Below, piece by piece: positions 50,764 through 61,135 of a stretch of 64,000 bases of DNA (positions are counted from its first letter, which is position 1; every line of letters begins with the position of its first letter). Made by a program: the position numbers and the translations under genes. Location of the stretch: assembly GCA_040404065.1 (NCBI GenBank), contig JBBAJM010000001.1; one strand, given 5' to 3'. This stretch comes from Fontibacterium sp040404065 (GTDB lineage: Bacteria; Pseudomonadota; Alphaproteobacteria; Pelagibacterales; Pelagibacteraceae). Below the pieces are notes generated by a model, which worked only from the letters and a program-made list of their open reading frames with translations, did no database searches and had not been told where the DNA came from.

Positions 50764-51924
50764 ATGAACATTCACGAACATCAGGCAAAAGATTTAATAA
50801 AAAAATTTGGCGCTCCAGTTTCAAAGGGAGTAGTTATTTTTAACCTAAACGAGATTGACGAGAAGATTAAGCAGCTCAATACTAAACTTTATGTAGTAAA
50901 AGCTCAGATTCATGCCGGAGGAAGAGGTAAAGCCGGAGGGGTAAAATTAGTTAAAAATATTGATGAGTTAAAGCAAAAATGCAAAGAATTGCTTGGAAAA
51001 GTTTTAGTTACTCATCAGACGGGACCTCAAGGAAGAGAAGTAAAAAGATTATATATAGAAGAAGCCTCAGATATTAAAAAAGAATTTTATTTATCATGTT
51101 TGGTAGATAGAGCATCTTCAAAAATTGCTTTTATTTCTAGCGCAGAAGGAGGAATGGACGTTGAAGAAGTTGCGGACAAAACTCCTGAAAAAATTATCAC
51201 AACGCGTGTTTCATTATCATTAAAATTAAGAGAAGAAGATTTAGAGTCGATTGTAAAACCTTACAATCTTGCAAATGACCAAAAAAACCAAGTAAAAAAA
51301 GTAGCGCAGGCTCTATATGATACTTTGGTTAATACTGATGCAAGTTTAATTGAAATTAATCCTTTAATTCTTACAACTGAAGATCAAATTAAATGTTTAG
51401 ATGCCAAAATAAGTTTTGATGACAACGCTCTTTTTAGGCATCCTGATATTAAAGCACTTAGAGATCTAAACGAAGAAGATCCAATGGAAATAGAAGCTAG
51501 TAAATATGAATTAGCTTACATTAAATTAGATGGAAAAATTGGCTGCATGGTTAATGGTGCGGGTCTTGCTATGGCAACAATGGATATAATAAAACTTTAT
51601 GGTTCAGAGCCAGCAAATTTTTTAGATGTTGGTGGTGGAGCTACAAAAGAAAAAGTGTCAGCAGCATTTAAGATCATTTTGTCCGATAAAAACGTTGAAG
51701 GAATTTTAATAAATATTTTTGGAGGAATTATGCGTTGCGATATTATTGCTCAAGGAGTAGTCGAAGCAGCCAAAGAAATTGGTCTTAAAATTCCTCTTGT
51801 TGTCAGACTTGCAGGAACAAATGTTGATCAAGGAAAAGAAATTTTAAAAAAATCGGGATTAACTATTATTTCAGCTGACAATTTATCAGATGCTGCAAAA
51901 AAAATTGTGGAGGCAACATCTTAA
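50764..51924 (+). CDS. sucC: Succinyl-CoA synthetase beta subunit SucC
   Basis: SucC forms the ATP-grasp nucleotide site of succinyl-CoA synthetase. The 386-residue protein begins MNIHEHQAKDLIKKFGAPV, has the phosphate loop IHAGGRGKAGGVKLV and EINPLILT for metal, and the ligase domain motif NGAGLAMATMDIIKLYG and LINIFGGIMRCDIIAQG. Its stop is followed immediately by the sucD ATG. Confidence 0.97.
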   Translation: MNIHEHQAKDLIKKFGAPVSKGVVIFNLNEIDEKIKQLNTKLYVVKAQIHAGGRGKAGGVKLVKNIDELKQKCKELLGKVLVTHQTGPQGREVKRLYIEEASDIKKEFYLSCLVDRASSKIAFISSAEGGMDVEEVADKTPEKIITTRVSLSLKLREEDLESIVKPYNLANDQKNQVKKVAQALYDTLVNTDASLIEINPLILTTEDQIKCLDAKISFDDNALFRHPDIKALRDLNEEDPMEIEASKYELAYIKLDGKIGCMVNGAGLAMATMDIIKLYGSEPANFLDVGGGATKEKVSAAFKIILSDKNVEGILINIFGGIMRCDIIAQGVVEAAKEIGLKIPLVVRLAGTNVDQGKEILKKSGLTIISADNLSDAAKKIVEATS

Positions 51925-52800
51925 ATGTCAGTTTTAGTTAATAAAAAAACAAAAGTTATTTGTCAGGGTTTTACCGGAAAGCATGGAACGTTTCATTCTG
52001 AACAAGCAATTGCTTATGGTACAAATTTAGTTGGTGGTATTACTCCAAAAAAAGGAGGACAAACACACCTAGGTAGGCCCGTATTTAATACCGTTGCCGA
52101 AGCAGTTGAAAAAGTTCAACCCGACGCAACAATGATTTATGTTCCCGCTCCTTATGCAGCAGCAGCTATTCTTGAGGCGATAGATAGTGAAATTCCATTA
52201 ATCGTTTGTATCACTGAAGGAATCCCAGTGCTTGATATGATTAAAGTTAAGGAAAAATTAATTAAAACTAAAAGCAGACTAATAGGGCCAAATTGTCCAG
52301 GAATTATTACACCAGACGAATGTAAAATTGGAATTATGCCAGGACATATTCATAAAAAAGGATCTGTTGGAATAGTATCAAGATCAGGAACCTTAACCTA
52401 TGAAGCGGTAGCGCAAACTACTGTTTTAGGCTTAGGCCAATCTACATGCATTGGAATTGGAGGAGACCCAATCAACGGAACTAACTTTATAGATTGCTTA
52501 GAATTATTTTTAAAAGATGATGAAACTAAATCTATTATTATGATAGGTGAAATTGGAGGAAGTGCAGAAGAAGAAGCGGCTGAATTTATTAAGTCTTCAA
52601 AAACTAAAAAACCAGTCGTTGGATTTATTGCTGGAGTAACTGCACCCCCAGGAAGAAGAATGGGTCATGCAGGAGCTATTATTTCTGGAGGAAAAGGACT
52701 TGCAAAAGACAAGATAGAAGCAATGAGATCTTGCGGAATAACAGTCGCAAATTCACCAGCAGATATTGGGAAAACATTGTTTGACAAAATTAAGGCATAA
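51925..52800 (+). CDS. sucD: Succinyl-CoA synthetase alpha subunit SucD
   Basis: SucD binds CoA and carries the phosphohistidine. The 291-residue protein has the CoA loop CQGFTGKHGTFHSEQAI, the LIGPNCPGIITP segment, SRSGTLTYEA, and the active-site histidine in RMGHAGAIISGGKG. No base separates it from sucC, and sucA begins 25 bases later. Order and length are standard. Confidence 0.97.
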   Translation: MSVLVNKKTKVICQGFTGKHGTFHSEQAIAYGTNLVGGITPKKGGQTHLGRPVFNTVAEAVEKVQPDATMIYVPAPYAAAAILEAIDSEIPLIVCITEGIPVLDMIKVKEKLIKTKSRLIGPNCPGIITPDECKIGIMPGHIHKKGSVGIVSRSGTLTYEAVAQTTVLGLGQSTCIGIGGDPINGTNFIDCLELFLKDDETKSIIMIGEIGGSAEEEAAEFIKSSKTKKPVVGFIAGVTAPPGRRMGHAGAIISGGKGLAKDKIEAMRSCGITVANSPADIGKTLFDKIKA

Positions 52801-52825
52801 TATTTTAATATAAGATTAGAACTAA

Positions 52826-55768
52826 ATGTCTTCACAGGAAAATAATATTATTTTTGAAAAAACATCCTTTTTATCTGGCTCAAATTCTTCTTATATCGAA
52901 AAACTTTACGCTAAATTCGTAGAGAATCCTTCTAGCATCCCAGAAAGCTGGAGACAATTTTTTGAAGGTTTAGGAGATTCAAAAAATAATATTACAAACA
53001 ATCAAGGACCAAGTTGGGCCCCATCTAATATAAAATATATTTCTAATGGAGATTTAGATATTTATGAAAAATACCTTCCCAAAAATTTAAATGAAAGTTC
53101 AATTAAAGAAAAAATAGTTGAAAAGAATAAAAATTTATCAAGTAATGATAAGTTAGATGTAGAAAGATCTACTATCGATTCTGTCAGAGCAATTATGATG
53201 ATTAGGGCTTATAGAATTAGAGGTCATTTAATCGCAGATTTAGATCCTTTAGAGCTTCAAGAGAAAAATTATCATCCAGAACTTAATCCTGAAACTTATG
53301 GCTTTAAAAAAGAAGATAGAAATAGAAAAATATTTTTAGATAAAGTACTCGGCTTTGAATATGCAACTGTTAATGAGATATTAGAAATTTTATTAAAAAC
53401 TTATTGTTCTAAAATTGGGATAGAATTTATGCACATGGGGGATCCCGAGGAAAAAAAGTGGATCCAAGAAAGAATTGAGGGAAAAGGCAAAGAAGCAACT
53501 TTTTCAACTGAAGGAAAAAAAGCAATTTTTAAAAAATTAGTAGAGGCAGAAGGATTTGAAACTTATTGTCATACTAAATTTGTTGGAACAAAAAGATTCG
53601 GTTTAGATGGTTGTGAGTCTTTAATCCCTGCTCTTGAGCAAATAATTAAAGTTGGTGGAAACTCAGGAGTGAAAGAAATTAAAATTGGAATGCCACATAG
53701 AGGTAGATTAAATATTCTTGCCAACGTTATTCAAAAACCTTTTAAAAAGATATTTAAAGAATTTTCAGGAGATCTAGGCACAGATACAGCCGGTGTATCG
53801 GGTGATGTTAAATATCATTTAGGTGCATCTGCAGATAGAGATTTTGGTGGAAATAATGTTCATGTAAGTTTGACTGCAAACCCTTCTCACCTTGAGGCAG
53901 TAAATCCTGTAGTTTTAGGACAAACAAGAGCTAAACAATTTTTTCATAATGACCCACAAAGAGTAAAAGTCATTCCGGTGCTTTTGCATGGAGATGCAGC
54001 ATTTGCGGGACAAGGAATTGTTGCAGAATGTTTTGCTATGTCTGGTTTGAAAGGACACAATACCGGAGGTACAATTCATATTATTGTTAATAATCAAATT
54101 GGTTTTACGACCAGTCCTTCTTTTGCAAGATCATCTCCCTATCCATCTGAAGTAGCCAAAATGGTTCAAGCTCCAATATTCCATGTTAATGGGGATGATG
54201 TAGAATCTGTTGTTTATTGTGCAAGAATTGCAACAGAATATAGGCAAAAATTTAAACGAGATGTTGTTATAGATATTATTTGCTATCGAAGATTTGGTCA
54301 CAATGAAGGAGATGAACCTTCTTTTACGCAGCCTTTAATGTATAAAAAAATTAAATCTCAAGCTACAACACTGAAAATTTATGGAAACCAACTTGTTCAA
54401 GAAGGGGTTTTAAGAAATGAAGAATTTCAAAAAGAAAAAGATAATTTTAAAGAATTTTTAGATAAAGAGTTTGAAAGCTCAAAGAGCTACATTTCAAATC
54501 AAGTAGATTGGTTCACAGGAAGCTGGTCAAAATTTACAACTGAAATTGGATCTGATCGTAGAGGTGTAACAGGTGTTGATTTAGATTTAATCCGTCAAGT
54601 CGGAGAAAAAATTTACAATCTTCCTGAAAATTTAAATTTTCATTCAACGATAAAAAGACTTTTTGAAGCAAAGAAAAAAATGTTTGAAACCGGAAAAAGT
54701 TTTGACTGGGCGACAGCTGAGAGTTTAGCTTTTGGAACTTTATTATTAGAAGGTTACCCAGTAAGATTTGTGGGACAAGATTCATCAAGAGGAACTTTCA
54801 GTCAAAGACATGCCGGCGTGCTTGACCAGGACACGGGAGAAAAATATTACCCTTTAAAAAATCTTAGCTCAAAACAAGCGCAGTTTGAGATTATTGATAG
54901 CTTTCTTTCAGAGTTTGGTGTTTTAGGGTTTGAATATGGATACTCAATATCTTCACCAGAGACATTAGTTTTGTGGGAAGCTCAGTTTGGTGATTTTGCA
55001 AATGGCGCTCAAATTATAATTGATCAGTTTATTACTTCTGGAGAAAAAAAATGGACACGAGCAAGTGGTTTAGTAATGCTTTTACCCCATGGCTATGAAG
55101 GACAAGGACCAGAGCATTCCTCAGCGCGAATTGAAAGATATCTGCAATCTTGTGCTCAAGAAAACTTACAAGTAGTCAATTGCACTACACCCGCAAATTA
55201 TTTTCATTTATTAAGAAGACAAATTCATAGAAAATTTAGAAAACCACTTATAGTATTCTCTCCAAAATCTTTATTGAGACACAAAAAATGTGTTTCTGAG
55301 ATCGAAGATTTTTTACCTGAAAATTCTTTTCATAGAATATTGCCAGATCATGCAGATTTTCAGGAATATAATTTAATTAAATTAGTAAAAGATGAAGAAA
55401 TTAAACGCGTAGTTCTTTGTTCTGGAAAAGTTTATTTTGATATTTCTGAAAAAAGAGAAATTATAAGAAATCCTAAAGTTCAATTATTAAGAATTGAACA
55501 GCTATATCCATTCCCAGTAAAAAAATTAGCTAGTTTCTTAAAAAGATTTAAAAATGCCGATGAATTTATTTGGTGTCAGGAAGAGCCAGAAAATATGGGT
55601 GCCTGGAGTTTTGTTGAAAGATATATCAATTGGACATTAGATTCGATTGGCGCCAAGTCTAAAAAAGTACATTATGTTGGCAGAAAACCTTCAGCTTCAA
55701 CGGCTACCGGATATTTGAAAAAACATGTACAACAGCAGGACGAAATAATATCAAGAGTACTTTTATAG
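52826..55768 (+). CDS. sucA: 2-oxoglutarate dehydrogenase E1 component SucA
   Basis: SucA decarboxylates 2-oxoglutarate with thiamin diphosphate and transfers the succinyl group to E2. The 980-residue protein has the N-terminal E2-contact segment SSYIEKLYAKFVENPSSIPESW, GMPHRGRLNILANV, HLEAVNPVVLGQTRA, the ThDP block HGDAAFAGQGIVAE with VNNQIGFTTSP, and late FVGQDSSRGTFSQRHAG and GYEGQGPEHSSARIERY. It is the longest gene in the window and is followed by sucB after four bases. Confidence 0.97.
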   Translation: MSSQENNIIFEKTSFLSGSNSSYIEKLYAKFVENPSSIPESWRQFFEGLGDSKNNITNNQGPSWAPSNIKYISNGDLDIYEKYLPKNLNESSIKEKIVEKNKNLSSNDKLDVERSTIDSVRAIMMIRAYRIRGHLIADLDPLELQEKNYHPELNPETYGFKKEDRNRKIFLDKVLGFEYATVNEILEILLKTYCSKIGIEFMHMGDPEEKKWIQERIEGKGKEATFSTEGKKAIFKKLVEAEGFETYCHTKFVGTKRFGLDGCESLIPALEQIIKVGGNSGVKEIKIGMPHRGRLNILANVIQKPFKKIFKEFSGDLGTDTAGVSGDVKYHLGASADRDFGGNNVHVSLTANPSHLEAVNPVVLGQTRAKQFFHNDPQRVKVIPVLLHGDAAFAGQGIVAECFAMSGLKGHNTGGTIHIIVNNQIGFTTSPSFARSSPYPSEVAKMVQAPIFHVNGDDVESVVYCARIATEYRQKFKRDVVIDIICYRRFGHNEGDEPSFTQPLMYKKIKSQATTLKIYGNQLVQEGVLRNEEFQKEKDNFKEFLDKEFESSKSYISNQVDWFTGSWSKFTTEIGSDRRGVTGVDLDLIRQVGEKIYNLPENLNFHSTIKRLFEAKKKMFETGKSFDWATAESLAFGTLLLEGYPVRFVGQDSSRGTFSQRHAGVLDQDTGEKYYPLKNLSSKQAQFEIIDSFLSEFGVLGFEYGYSISSPETLVLWEAQFGDFANGAQIIIDQFITSGEKKWTRASGLVMLLPHGYEGQGPEHSSARIERYLQSCAQENLQVVNCTTPANYFHLLRRQIHRKFRKPLIVFSPKSLLRHKKCVSEIEDFLPENSFHRILPDHADFQEYNLIKLVKDEEIKRVVLCSGKVYFDISEKREIIRNPKVQLLRIEQLYPFPVKKLASFLKRFKNADEFIWCQEEPENMGAWSFVERYINWTLDSIGAKSKKVHYVGRKPSASTATGYLKKHVQQQDEIISRVLL

Positions 55769-55772
55769 AATA

Positions 55773-56963
55773 ATGGCAAAAGATTTATTAGTACCCACAC
55801 TTGGCGAGTCAGTAACCGAAGCTACGGTTTCTAAGTGGTTAAAAAAAGTTGGAGACGCTGTAAAAGTAGATGAACCCGTTGTTGAATTAGAAACTGACAA
55901 GGTTAGCGTTGCGGTTCCATCTCCAGAATCTGGCGTTTTGTCAGAAATTAAAATTCAAGAAGGAACAACAGTCAAAGTTGGTGCAATTCTTGGTTCAGTA
56001 GGAGCAGGAAGTGCTAGCGTAAAAAAAGAACCAGTTAAAATTTCAGAGCCATCAGTTAAAGCCCCAGAGCCAACAAGACCAAAGTTAGAAGTTGTTCAAG
56101 ATAAAAAAGAAATATTATCACCAGCAGTAAAAAGAATAGTCGAAGAAAAAAGAATTGATATTAGCACAATTAGCGGCTCAGGAAGAGATGGAAGAATTTT
56201 AGTTGGAGACTTATTGGAGTCCATGGGGCTTCCTTCTGCTCCTACTCAAGCAAGAGCAACAAAAGGAAATGAAGAGCGCGTTAAGATGACCCGTTTAAGG
56301 GCAACTATCGCCAAAAGACTAAAAGAAGCGCAAAATAATGCAGCTATGCTTACGACATTCAATGAAATTGATATGTCGCGAATTATTGAAATGAGATCTG
56401 AATATAAAGATGGTTTCCAAAAAAGATACGGAGCGAAACTAGGGTTTATGTCTTTCTTTGTAAAGTCTTGCGTAGAAGCTTTAAAAGCTTTTCCAGTAAT
56501 TAATGCAGAAATTCAACAAGACGAAATTGTTTATAAAAATTATTATAATATAGGAGTTGCTGTTGGAACAGAGAAAGGACTAGTTGTTCCGGTAGTTAGA
56601 AATGCAGATGAATTATCATTTGCTGATATTGAAAAACAAATCGTTGCTCTTGGTGAGAAAGCAAGAACCGGACAATTGTCTATCGATGAACTTCAGGGCG
56701 GAACTTTTACAATTACAAACGGAGGAATTTATGGATCGATGTTATCAACTCCGATATTAAATCCGCCGCAATCTGGAGTTCTAGGAATGCATAATATTGT
56801 TCAGAGAGCAGTTGTTATTGAAGGAAAAGTAGAAGTTAGACCGATAATGTACCTAGCCTTATCTTATGATCATAGAATTATTGATGGAAAGGATGCAGTT
56901 TCATTCTTAGTTAGAGTTAAAGAATATTTAGAAGATCCAAGAAGACTTTTTTTAAAATTGTAA
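55773..56963 (+). CDS. sucB: Dihydrolipoyllysine succinyltransferase SucB (2-oxoglutarate dehydrogenase E2)
   Basis: SucB is the core of the 2-oxoglutarate dehydrogenase complex. The 396-residue protein has one lipoyl domain (1-78) with lipoyl-lysine K43 in ELETDKVSVAVPS, a charged linker, a peripheral subunit-binding domain near 112-150 (LSPAVKRIVEEKRID) and the acyltransferase domain. The catalytic histidine and aspartate are in SYDHRIIDGKDAVSFL. The short form is typical of proteobacterial SucB. Confidence 0.96.
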   Translation: MAKDLLVPTLGESVTEATVSKWLKKVGDAVKVDEPVVELETDKVSVAVPSPESGVLSEIKIQEGTTVKVGAILGSVGAGSASVKKEPVKISEPSVKAPEPTRPKLEVVQDKKEILSPAVKRIVEEKRIDISTISGSGRDGRILVGDLLESMGLPSAPTQARATKGNEERVKMTRLRATIAKRLKEAQNNAAMLTTFNEIDMSRIIEMRSEYKDGFQKRYGAKLGFMSFFVKSCVEALKAFPVINAEIQQDEIVYKNYYNIGVAVGTEKGLVVPVVRNADELSFADIEKQIVALGEKARTGQLSIDELQGGTFTITNGGIYGSMLSTPILNPPQSGVLGMHNIVQRAVVIEGKVEVRPIMYLALSYDHRIIDGKDAVSFLVRVKEYLEDPRRLFLKL

Positions 56964-56966
56964 TTC

Positions 56967-58364
56967 ATGGAAGAATTTGATTTTTTAGTTATAGGTGGTG
57001 GTCCAGGAGGATATGTTGGCGCAATTAGAGCGGCCCAACTTGGATTAAAAACAGCATGTATAGAGTCTAGAGGAACATTAGGAGGCACATGTCTCAATGT
57101 TGGCTGCATACCTTCAAAAGCCTTATTGCATTCATCTGACCTTTATAGAAAAGCAAAGACTGAATTTAAAAATATAGGAATTAATATTAATGAGCCATCA
57201 CTAGACCTTGCAAAGATGATGAGTCACAAGTCTAAAGGAGTTGAAGGGCTTACTAAGGGTATAGAATTTTTATTTAAAAAAAATAAAGTTACTTATATTA
57301 AGGGCTTTGGATCGTTTAAAGACAAAAACACAATATCGGTGAAAGATGATTCTGGTAATCAGAAAGATTATAAATTTAAAAATGCAATTATTGCGACAGG
57401 ATCAGTTCCTATTTCACTTCCAAATATAGAAATTGATGAAAAAATAGTTGTTTCTTCAACAGGAGCACTAAATTTAAACGCTGTTCCTAAAAAACTTATT
57501 GTTATTGGAGCGGGTTATATTGGACTTGAAATGGGCTCTGTATGGCTAAGATTAGGCTCTGAAGTTCAGGTTGTAGAATATTTAGACTACATAACTCCAG
57601 GCATGGACAGAGAGGTGTCAGATGCTTTTTTAAAAATATTAAAAAAACAAGGAATGCAGTTTGATTTATCAACAAAAGTAATCAGTGTTAAAAAAAATAA
57701 AAATGGTGCTGTTGTTACAGTCGAGAAGAATGGAGCTAAAAGCGATATCGATTGCGACATAGTATTAATGTCTGTTGGAAGAAAGCCAAATACAACAGGA
57801 TTAAATCTTGAAAAAATTGGAGTAAAATTAGACTCTAAAGGAAGAGTAGAAACAGATCATAAATACAAAACTAATGTAGAAAATATTTATGCAATTGGTG
57901 ATGTGATTGTTGGTCCGATGTTAGCGCATAAGGCAGAAGAAGAAGGAATTGCTATTGCTGAAATTCTTAGTGGCAAATATGGACATGTAAATTACGATGT
58001 CATTCCTGGTGTGGTTTATACTTCACCAGAAGTTGCTTCAGTTGGAAAAACAGAAGAACAACTTAAAGAGCAAAAAATATCTTACAAAATTGGAAAATTT
58101 CCTTTCGCAGCCAATGCAAGAGCAAAAATTAATGACGAAGGAGATGGTTTTGTTAAGATTTTATCTGATGAAAAAACAGACAGAGTTCTGGGTGTTCATA
58201 TGATCGGACCAGATGTTGGTAATATGATAGCAGAAATGGCTTTGGCTATGGAATTTGGTGCAAGCGCAGAAGATATAGCAAGAACATGTCATGCACACCC
58301 TACGTTAGCAGAAGCGATCAAAGAAGCAGCCCTAGCAGTTGATAAGAGAGCTATTCACTTTTAG
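56967..58364 (+). CDS. lpd: Dihydrolipoyl dehydrogenase Lpd (E3)
   Basis: Lpd reoxidises the lipoyl arms of 2-oxoacid dehydrogenases with NAD. The 465-residue protein has the FAD motif VIGGGPGGYVGAIRAAQLG, the redox disulfide C42/C47 in GGTCLNVGCIPSKALL, the NAD motif VIGAGYIGLEMGSVWLRLG, and the catalytic His-Glu pair in CHAHPTLAEAIKEA. It ends the sdh-to-lpd run, two bases from the convergent transaldolase stop, with no terminator hairpin visible between. Confidence 0.97.
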   Translation: MEEFDFLVIGGGPGGYVGAIRAAQLGLKTACIESRGTLGGTCLNVGCIPSKALLHSSDLYRKAKTEFKNIGININEPSLDLAKMMSHKSKGVEGLTKGIEFLFKKNKVTYIKGFGSFKDKNTISVKDDSGNQKDYKFKNAIIATGSVPISLPNIEIDEKIVVSSTGALNLNAVPKKLIVIGAGYIGLEMGSVWLRLGSEVQVVEYLDYITPGMDREVSDAFLKILKKQGMQFDLSTKVISVKKNKNGAVVTVEKNGAKSDIDCDIVLMSVGRKPNTTGLNLEKIGVKLDSKGRVETDHKYKTNVENIYAIGDVIVGPMLAHKAEEEGIAIAEILSGKYGHVNYDVIPGVVYTSPEVASVGKTEEQLKEQKISYKIGKFPFAANARAKINDEGDGFVKILSDEKTDRVLGVHMIGPDVGNMIAEMALAMEFGASAEDIARTCHAHPTLAEAIKEAALAVDKRAIHF

Positions 58365-58366
58365 AT

Positions 58367-59020
58367 CTAGATTTTCATTCCAGACTTTTTCCAGTCTGCA
58401 GTAAAAATATCTATACCTTTGTCTGTAAGATGGTGTTTATGAAGTTCTTTAAAAACTTTAACTGGAACAGTAGCAACATCTGATCCAATCGAAGCAACAG
58501 CGCTGAAATGCTCAACAGATCTTATAGATGCTGATAAGATTTTTGTTTTTATATTTTTATAATTGCTAAAAACTTTTTTTATATCTTCTATTAGTTTAAT
58601 TCCATCTTCGCCAATATCATCGAGTCGTCCAATAAATGGAGAAACATAAGTTGCACCAGCTTTTGCTGCGAGTAAAGCCTGAGATGTAGAAAAGCACAAA
58701 GTAACGTTCGTTTTTATTTTTTTCTCTGAAAGTAAACTGCATGCTTGCAATCCATTCCAAGTTAAAGGAACTTTAATAACAATATTTTTTGCAATTTTCC
58801 TTAATACATCCGCCTCTTTTAACATCGAAGGAACGTCAGGAGCCGTTACTTCAGCACTCACCGGTCCTTTTATTTCGCTGCAGATTTCTTTTAATAAAAT
58901 TTTAAAATCAGTATTTGCACTTGCAAGTAGAGAAGGATTTGTTGTGACGCCATCTATTAAATTAGCTTTGTTTAATCCTCTAATTTCTTTAATATCTGAT
59001 GAGTCTAGAAAAATTTCCAT
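58367..59020 (-). CDS. tal: Transaldolase/fructose-6-phosphate aldolase family protein
   Basis: This is the short (about 220 residue) bacterial transaldolase type, 217 residues, with a TIM barrel and a Schiff-base lysine. Visible motifs are the N-terminal EIFLDSSDIKEIR, GVTTNPSLLA, the lysine K83 in NIVIKVPLTWNG, and TYVSPFIGRLDDIGEDG. The family covers transaldolase in the non-oxidative pentose phosphate path and fructose-6-phosphate aldolase; the gene context does not decide, but transaldolase is the usual role in alphaproteobacteria. It is a single minus-strand gene divergent from priA. Confidence 0.92.
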   Translation of the reverse strand: MEIFLDSSDIKEIRGLNKANLIDGVTTNPSLLASANTDFKILLKEICSEIKGPVSAEVTAPDVPSMLKEADVLRKIAKNIVIKVPLTWNGLQACSLLSEKKIKTNVTLCFSTSQALLAAKAGATYVSPFIGRLDDIGEDGIKLIEDIKKVFSNYKNIKTKILSASIRSVEHFSAVASIGSDVATVPVKVFKELHKHHLTDKGIDIFTADWKKSGMKI

Positions 59021-59074
59021 GGATTTAGATTATAAAATTTATACTAAGAAATAAACAGTTAATAGAATTTTTTG

Positions 59075-61042
59075 ATGACATTAGACGTATTATTACCATT
59101 AAAATTTGACCATCCCTTCACATATAATCTTCCAAAAGATATTAATGCAAAAATTGGAGATTTTGTTTTGGTTCCATTTCAAAACAAAGAAATTATAGGG
59201 GTTGTTTGGGGCAAAGGAAGTTCTGTTAAAAGCTCAATTAGAATAAAGGATATAAAGAAAAAATTTGATTTTGTATCTCTAGATAAAGACATCTTAACTT
59301 TTGTAGAAAAATTTTCTTTATATAATTTGGTTGATTTAGGAATTGTTCTTAAATTATTTATTTTTAAAAAAGCATTTATCAAATCTTTAAAAAAAAATAA
59401 AAAAATAGAATTTTTTAAATCTACATTAAAAAAGAAAATTAATTTTGACGACAGTCAAAAAAAAGCTATTAAAATTTTAGATGACAAAATTACTTTTGAT
59501 AAGTTTTCAACAACGTTGTTACATGGAATTACTGGCTCAGGAAAAACATTAATATACTTTAAAAAAATACAAGATTTTTTAGAAAAAGGTTATCAGGTTC
59601 TGGTTTTGCTTCCTGAGATTGCATTAACAAATCAAATTAAAGAGAGGTTTAAGGAGTATTTTGGTAATTATCCCTCCTTATGGCATTCCGATGTTTCTGA
59701 AAAAAATAAAAAATTAATTTGGCAGGGTATTGCTGACAATAAAATTAATTTAGTTTTAGGTGCAAGATCATCCCTTTTTCTTCCTTTCAAGAAACTGGGT
59801 TTGATTATTATAGATGAAGAGCACGATCAATCTTACAAGCAGGAAGATCAAATTATTTATAATGCAAGGGATATGGCTGTATTAATGGCTTCAATAAAAA
59901 ATATATCAGTTATTCTTGTATCCGCGACACCTTCTCTTGAAACTTATTACAATACAATAAATAAAAAGTTTTTTTATATAAGTTTAGATAAGAGATATAA
60001 GGATGCTCAATTACCAGAAGTAAAATTTGTAGATTTGAAAATTAATCCTCCTCTTAAATCTAAATTTATTTCACCATCTATTCTTCCTGAGCTTAGAAAT
60101 ATTTTAGAAAAAGGAAATCAGATATTATTTTTTTTAAATCGAAGAGGATACTCAACTTTTGTTATCTGCTCAAAATGTGGTTATCGTTTCAATTGCCCGC
60201 ACTGTTCAGTTTCATTAATTTATCATAAGGAAACAAATAAATTAATATGTCATTATTGTAATCATGAAGCTTCACTTCAAAGAAAATGTAAAGATGGAGA
60301 TGATTGCAAACTGTCTTTTTATGGTTTGGGTGTAGAAAAAATATATGAAGAAGTGAAAGAAATTTTTTCAGATCAAAGAATTGAACTGTTCTCAAGTGAT
60401 TTTATTCATAATGATGATAATGCCAAAAAGATTTTTGAAAATATACAAGATGGGAAAATAAATATTATTGTAGGCACTCAATTAATTTCTAAAGGGTTTC
60501 ATTTTCCAAAGTTAAATTGCATCGTCGTTGTTAATGCTGATACCAATTTTTTAGGTAATGATATTCGTAGCTCAGAAAAGACATATCAGCTCATGAACCA
60601 ACTTAGCGGTAGAGCCGGAAGAGAAGTTAAAAATTCGACAGTATATTTTCAAACTTTTGAGCCAGAAAATCAGACTTTAAAATCAATATGTGACCAAAAT
60701 ATTTTATCTTTTTATGAGAATGAAATTAGTTTTAGGGAAAGATCTAATTTGCCCCCTTTTACAAAACTAATCGCTTTTATTATATCTGGCAAAAATAGAT
60801 TTGATGTAGATGAGTGTGCGAGAATTTTAAAAAATAGAATTCCTAAAATGAAAGATACTCAACTTCTAGGTCCTGTTAGCGCTTCAATTTCGCTTATAAA
60901 GGGAAAATATCGTTCGAGGCTTTTGCTAAAATACCCTCAAGAAGCATTTCCTCAAAAATTTTTAAAAAATTGGTTAAAAACTATTAAAATTAAAAAAAAC
61001 ATTTCATTAACGGTAGACGTTGATCCAATAAACTTTAAATAA
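59075..61042 (+). CDS. priA: Primosomal replication restart helicase PriA
   Basis: PriA recognises collapsed forks and reloads the replisome. The 655-residue form from ATG 59075 (a TTG lies just before) is shorter than E. coli PriA (732), mainly in the N-terminal region. It has the DNA-binding N-terminus VLLPLKFDHPFTYNLP, Walker A GITGSGKTLIYF, DEEH box, the zinc-binding loops (CSKCGYRFNCPHC, CHYC and KCKDGDDC, with the expected eight cysteines) and helicase motif GRAGREV. It lies immediately upstream of the ATP synthase operon, as in many alphaproteobacteria. Confidence 0.95.
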   Translation: MTLDVLLPLKFDHPFTYNLPKDINAKIGDFVLVPFQNKEIIGVVWGKGSSVKSSIRIKDIKKKFDFVSLDKDILTFVEKFSLYNLVDLGIVLKLFIFKKAFIKSLKKNKKIEFFKSTLKKKINFDDSQKKAIKILDDKITFDKFSTTLLHGITGSGKTLIYFKKIQDFLEKGYQVLVLLPEIALTNQIKERFKEYFGNYPSLWHSDVSEKNKKLIWQGIADNKINLVLGARSSLFLPFKKLGLIIIDEEHDQSYKQEDQIIYNARDMAVLMASIKNISVILVSATPSLETYYNTINKKFFYISLDKRYKDAQLPEVKFVDLKINPPLKSKFISPSILPELRNILEKGNQILFFLNRRGYSTFVICSKCGYRFNCPHCSVSLIYHKETNKLICHYCNHEASLQRKCKDGDDCKLSFYGLGVEKIYEEVKEIFSDQRIELFSSDFIHNDDNAKKIFENIQDGKINIIVGTQLISKGFHFPKLNCIVVVNADTNFLGNDIRSSEKTYQLMNQLSGRAGREVKNSTVYFQTFEPENQTLKSICDQNILSFYENEISFRERSNLPPFTKLIAFIISGKNRFDVDECARILKNRIPKMKDTQLLGPVSASISLIKGKYRSRLLLKYPQEAFPQKFLKNWLKTIKIKKNISLTVDVDPINFK

Positions 61043-61135
61043 TTTTTTTAAAAAGTACAAAATATCACAGTTGATAAGTGTAAATTGGCATGTTACGAGA
61101 CCTTTTTCTTATTAAATTTAATAATAAAAAAACTT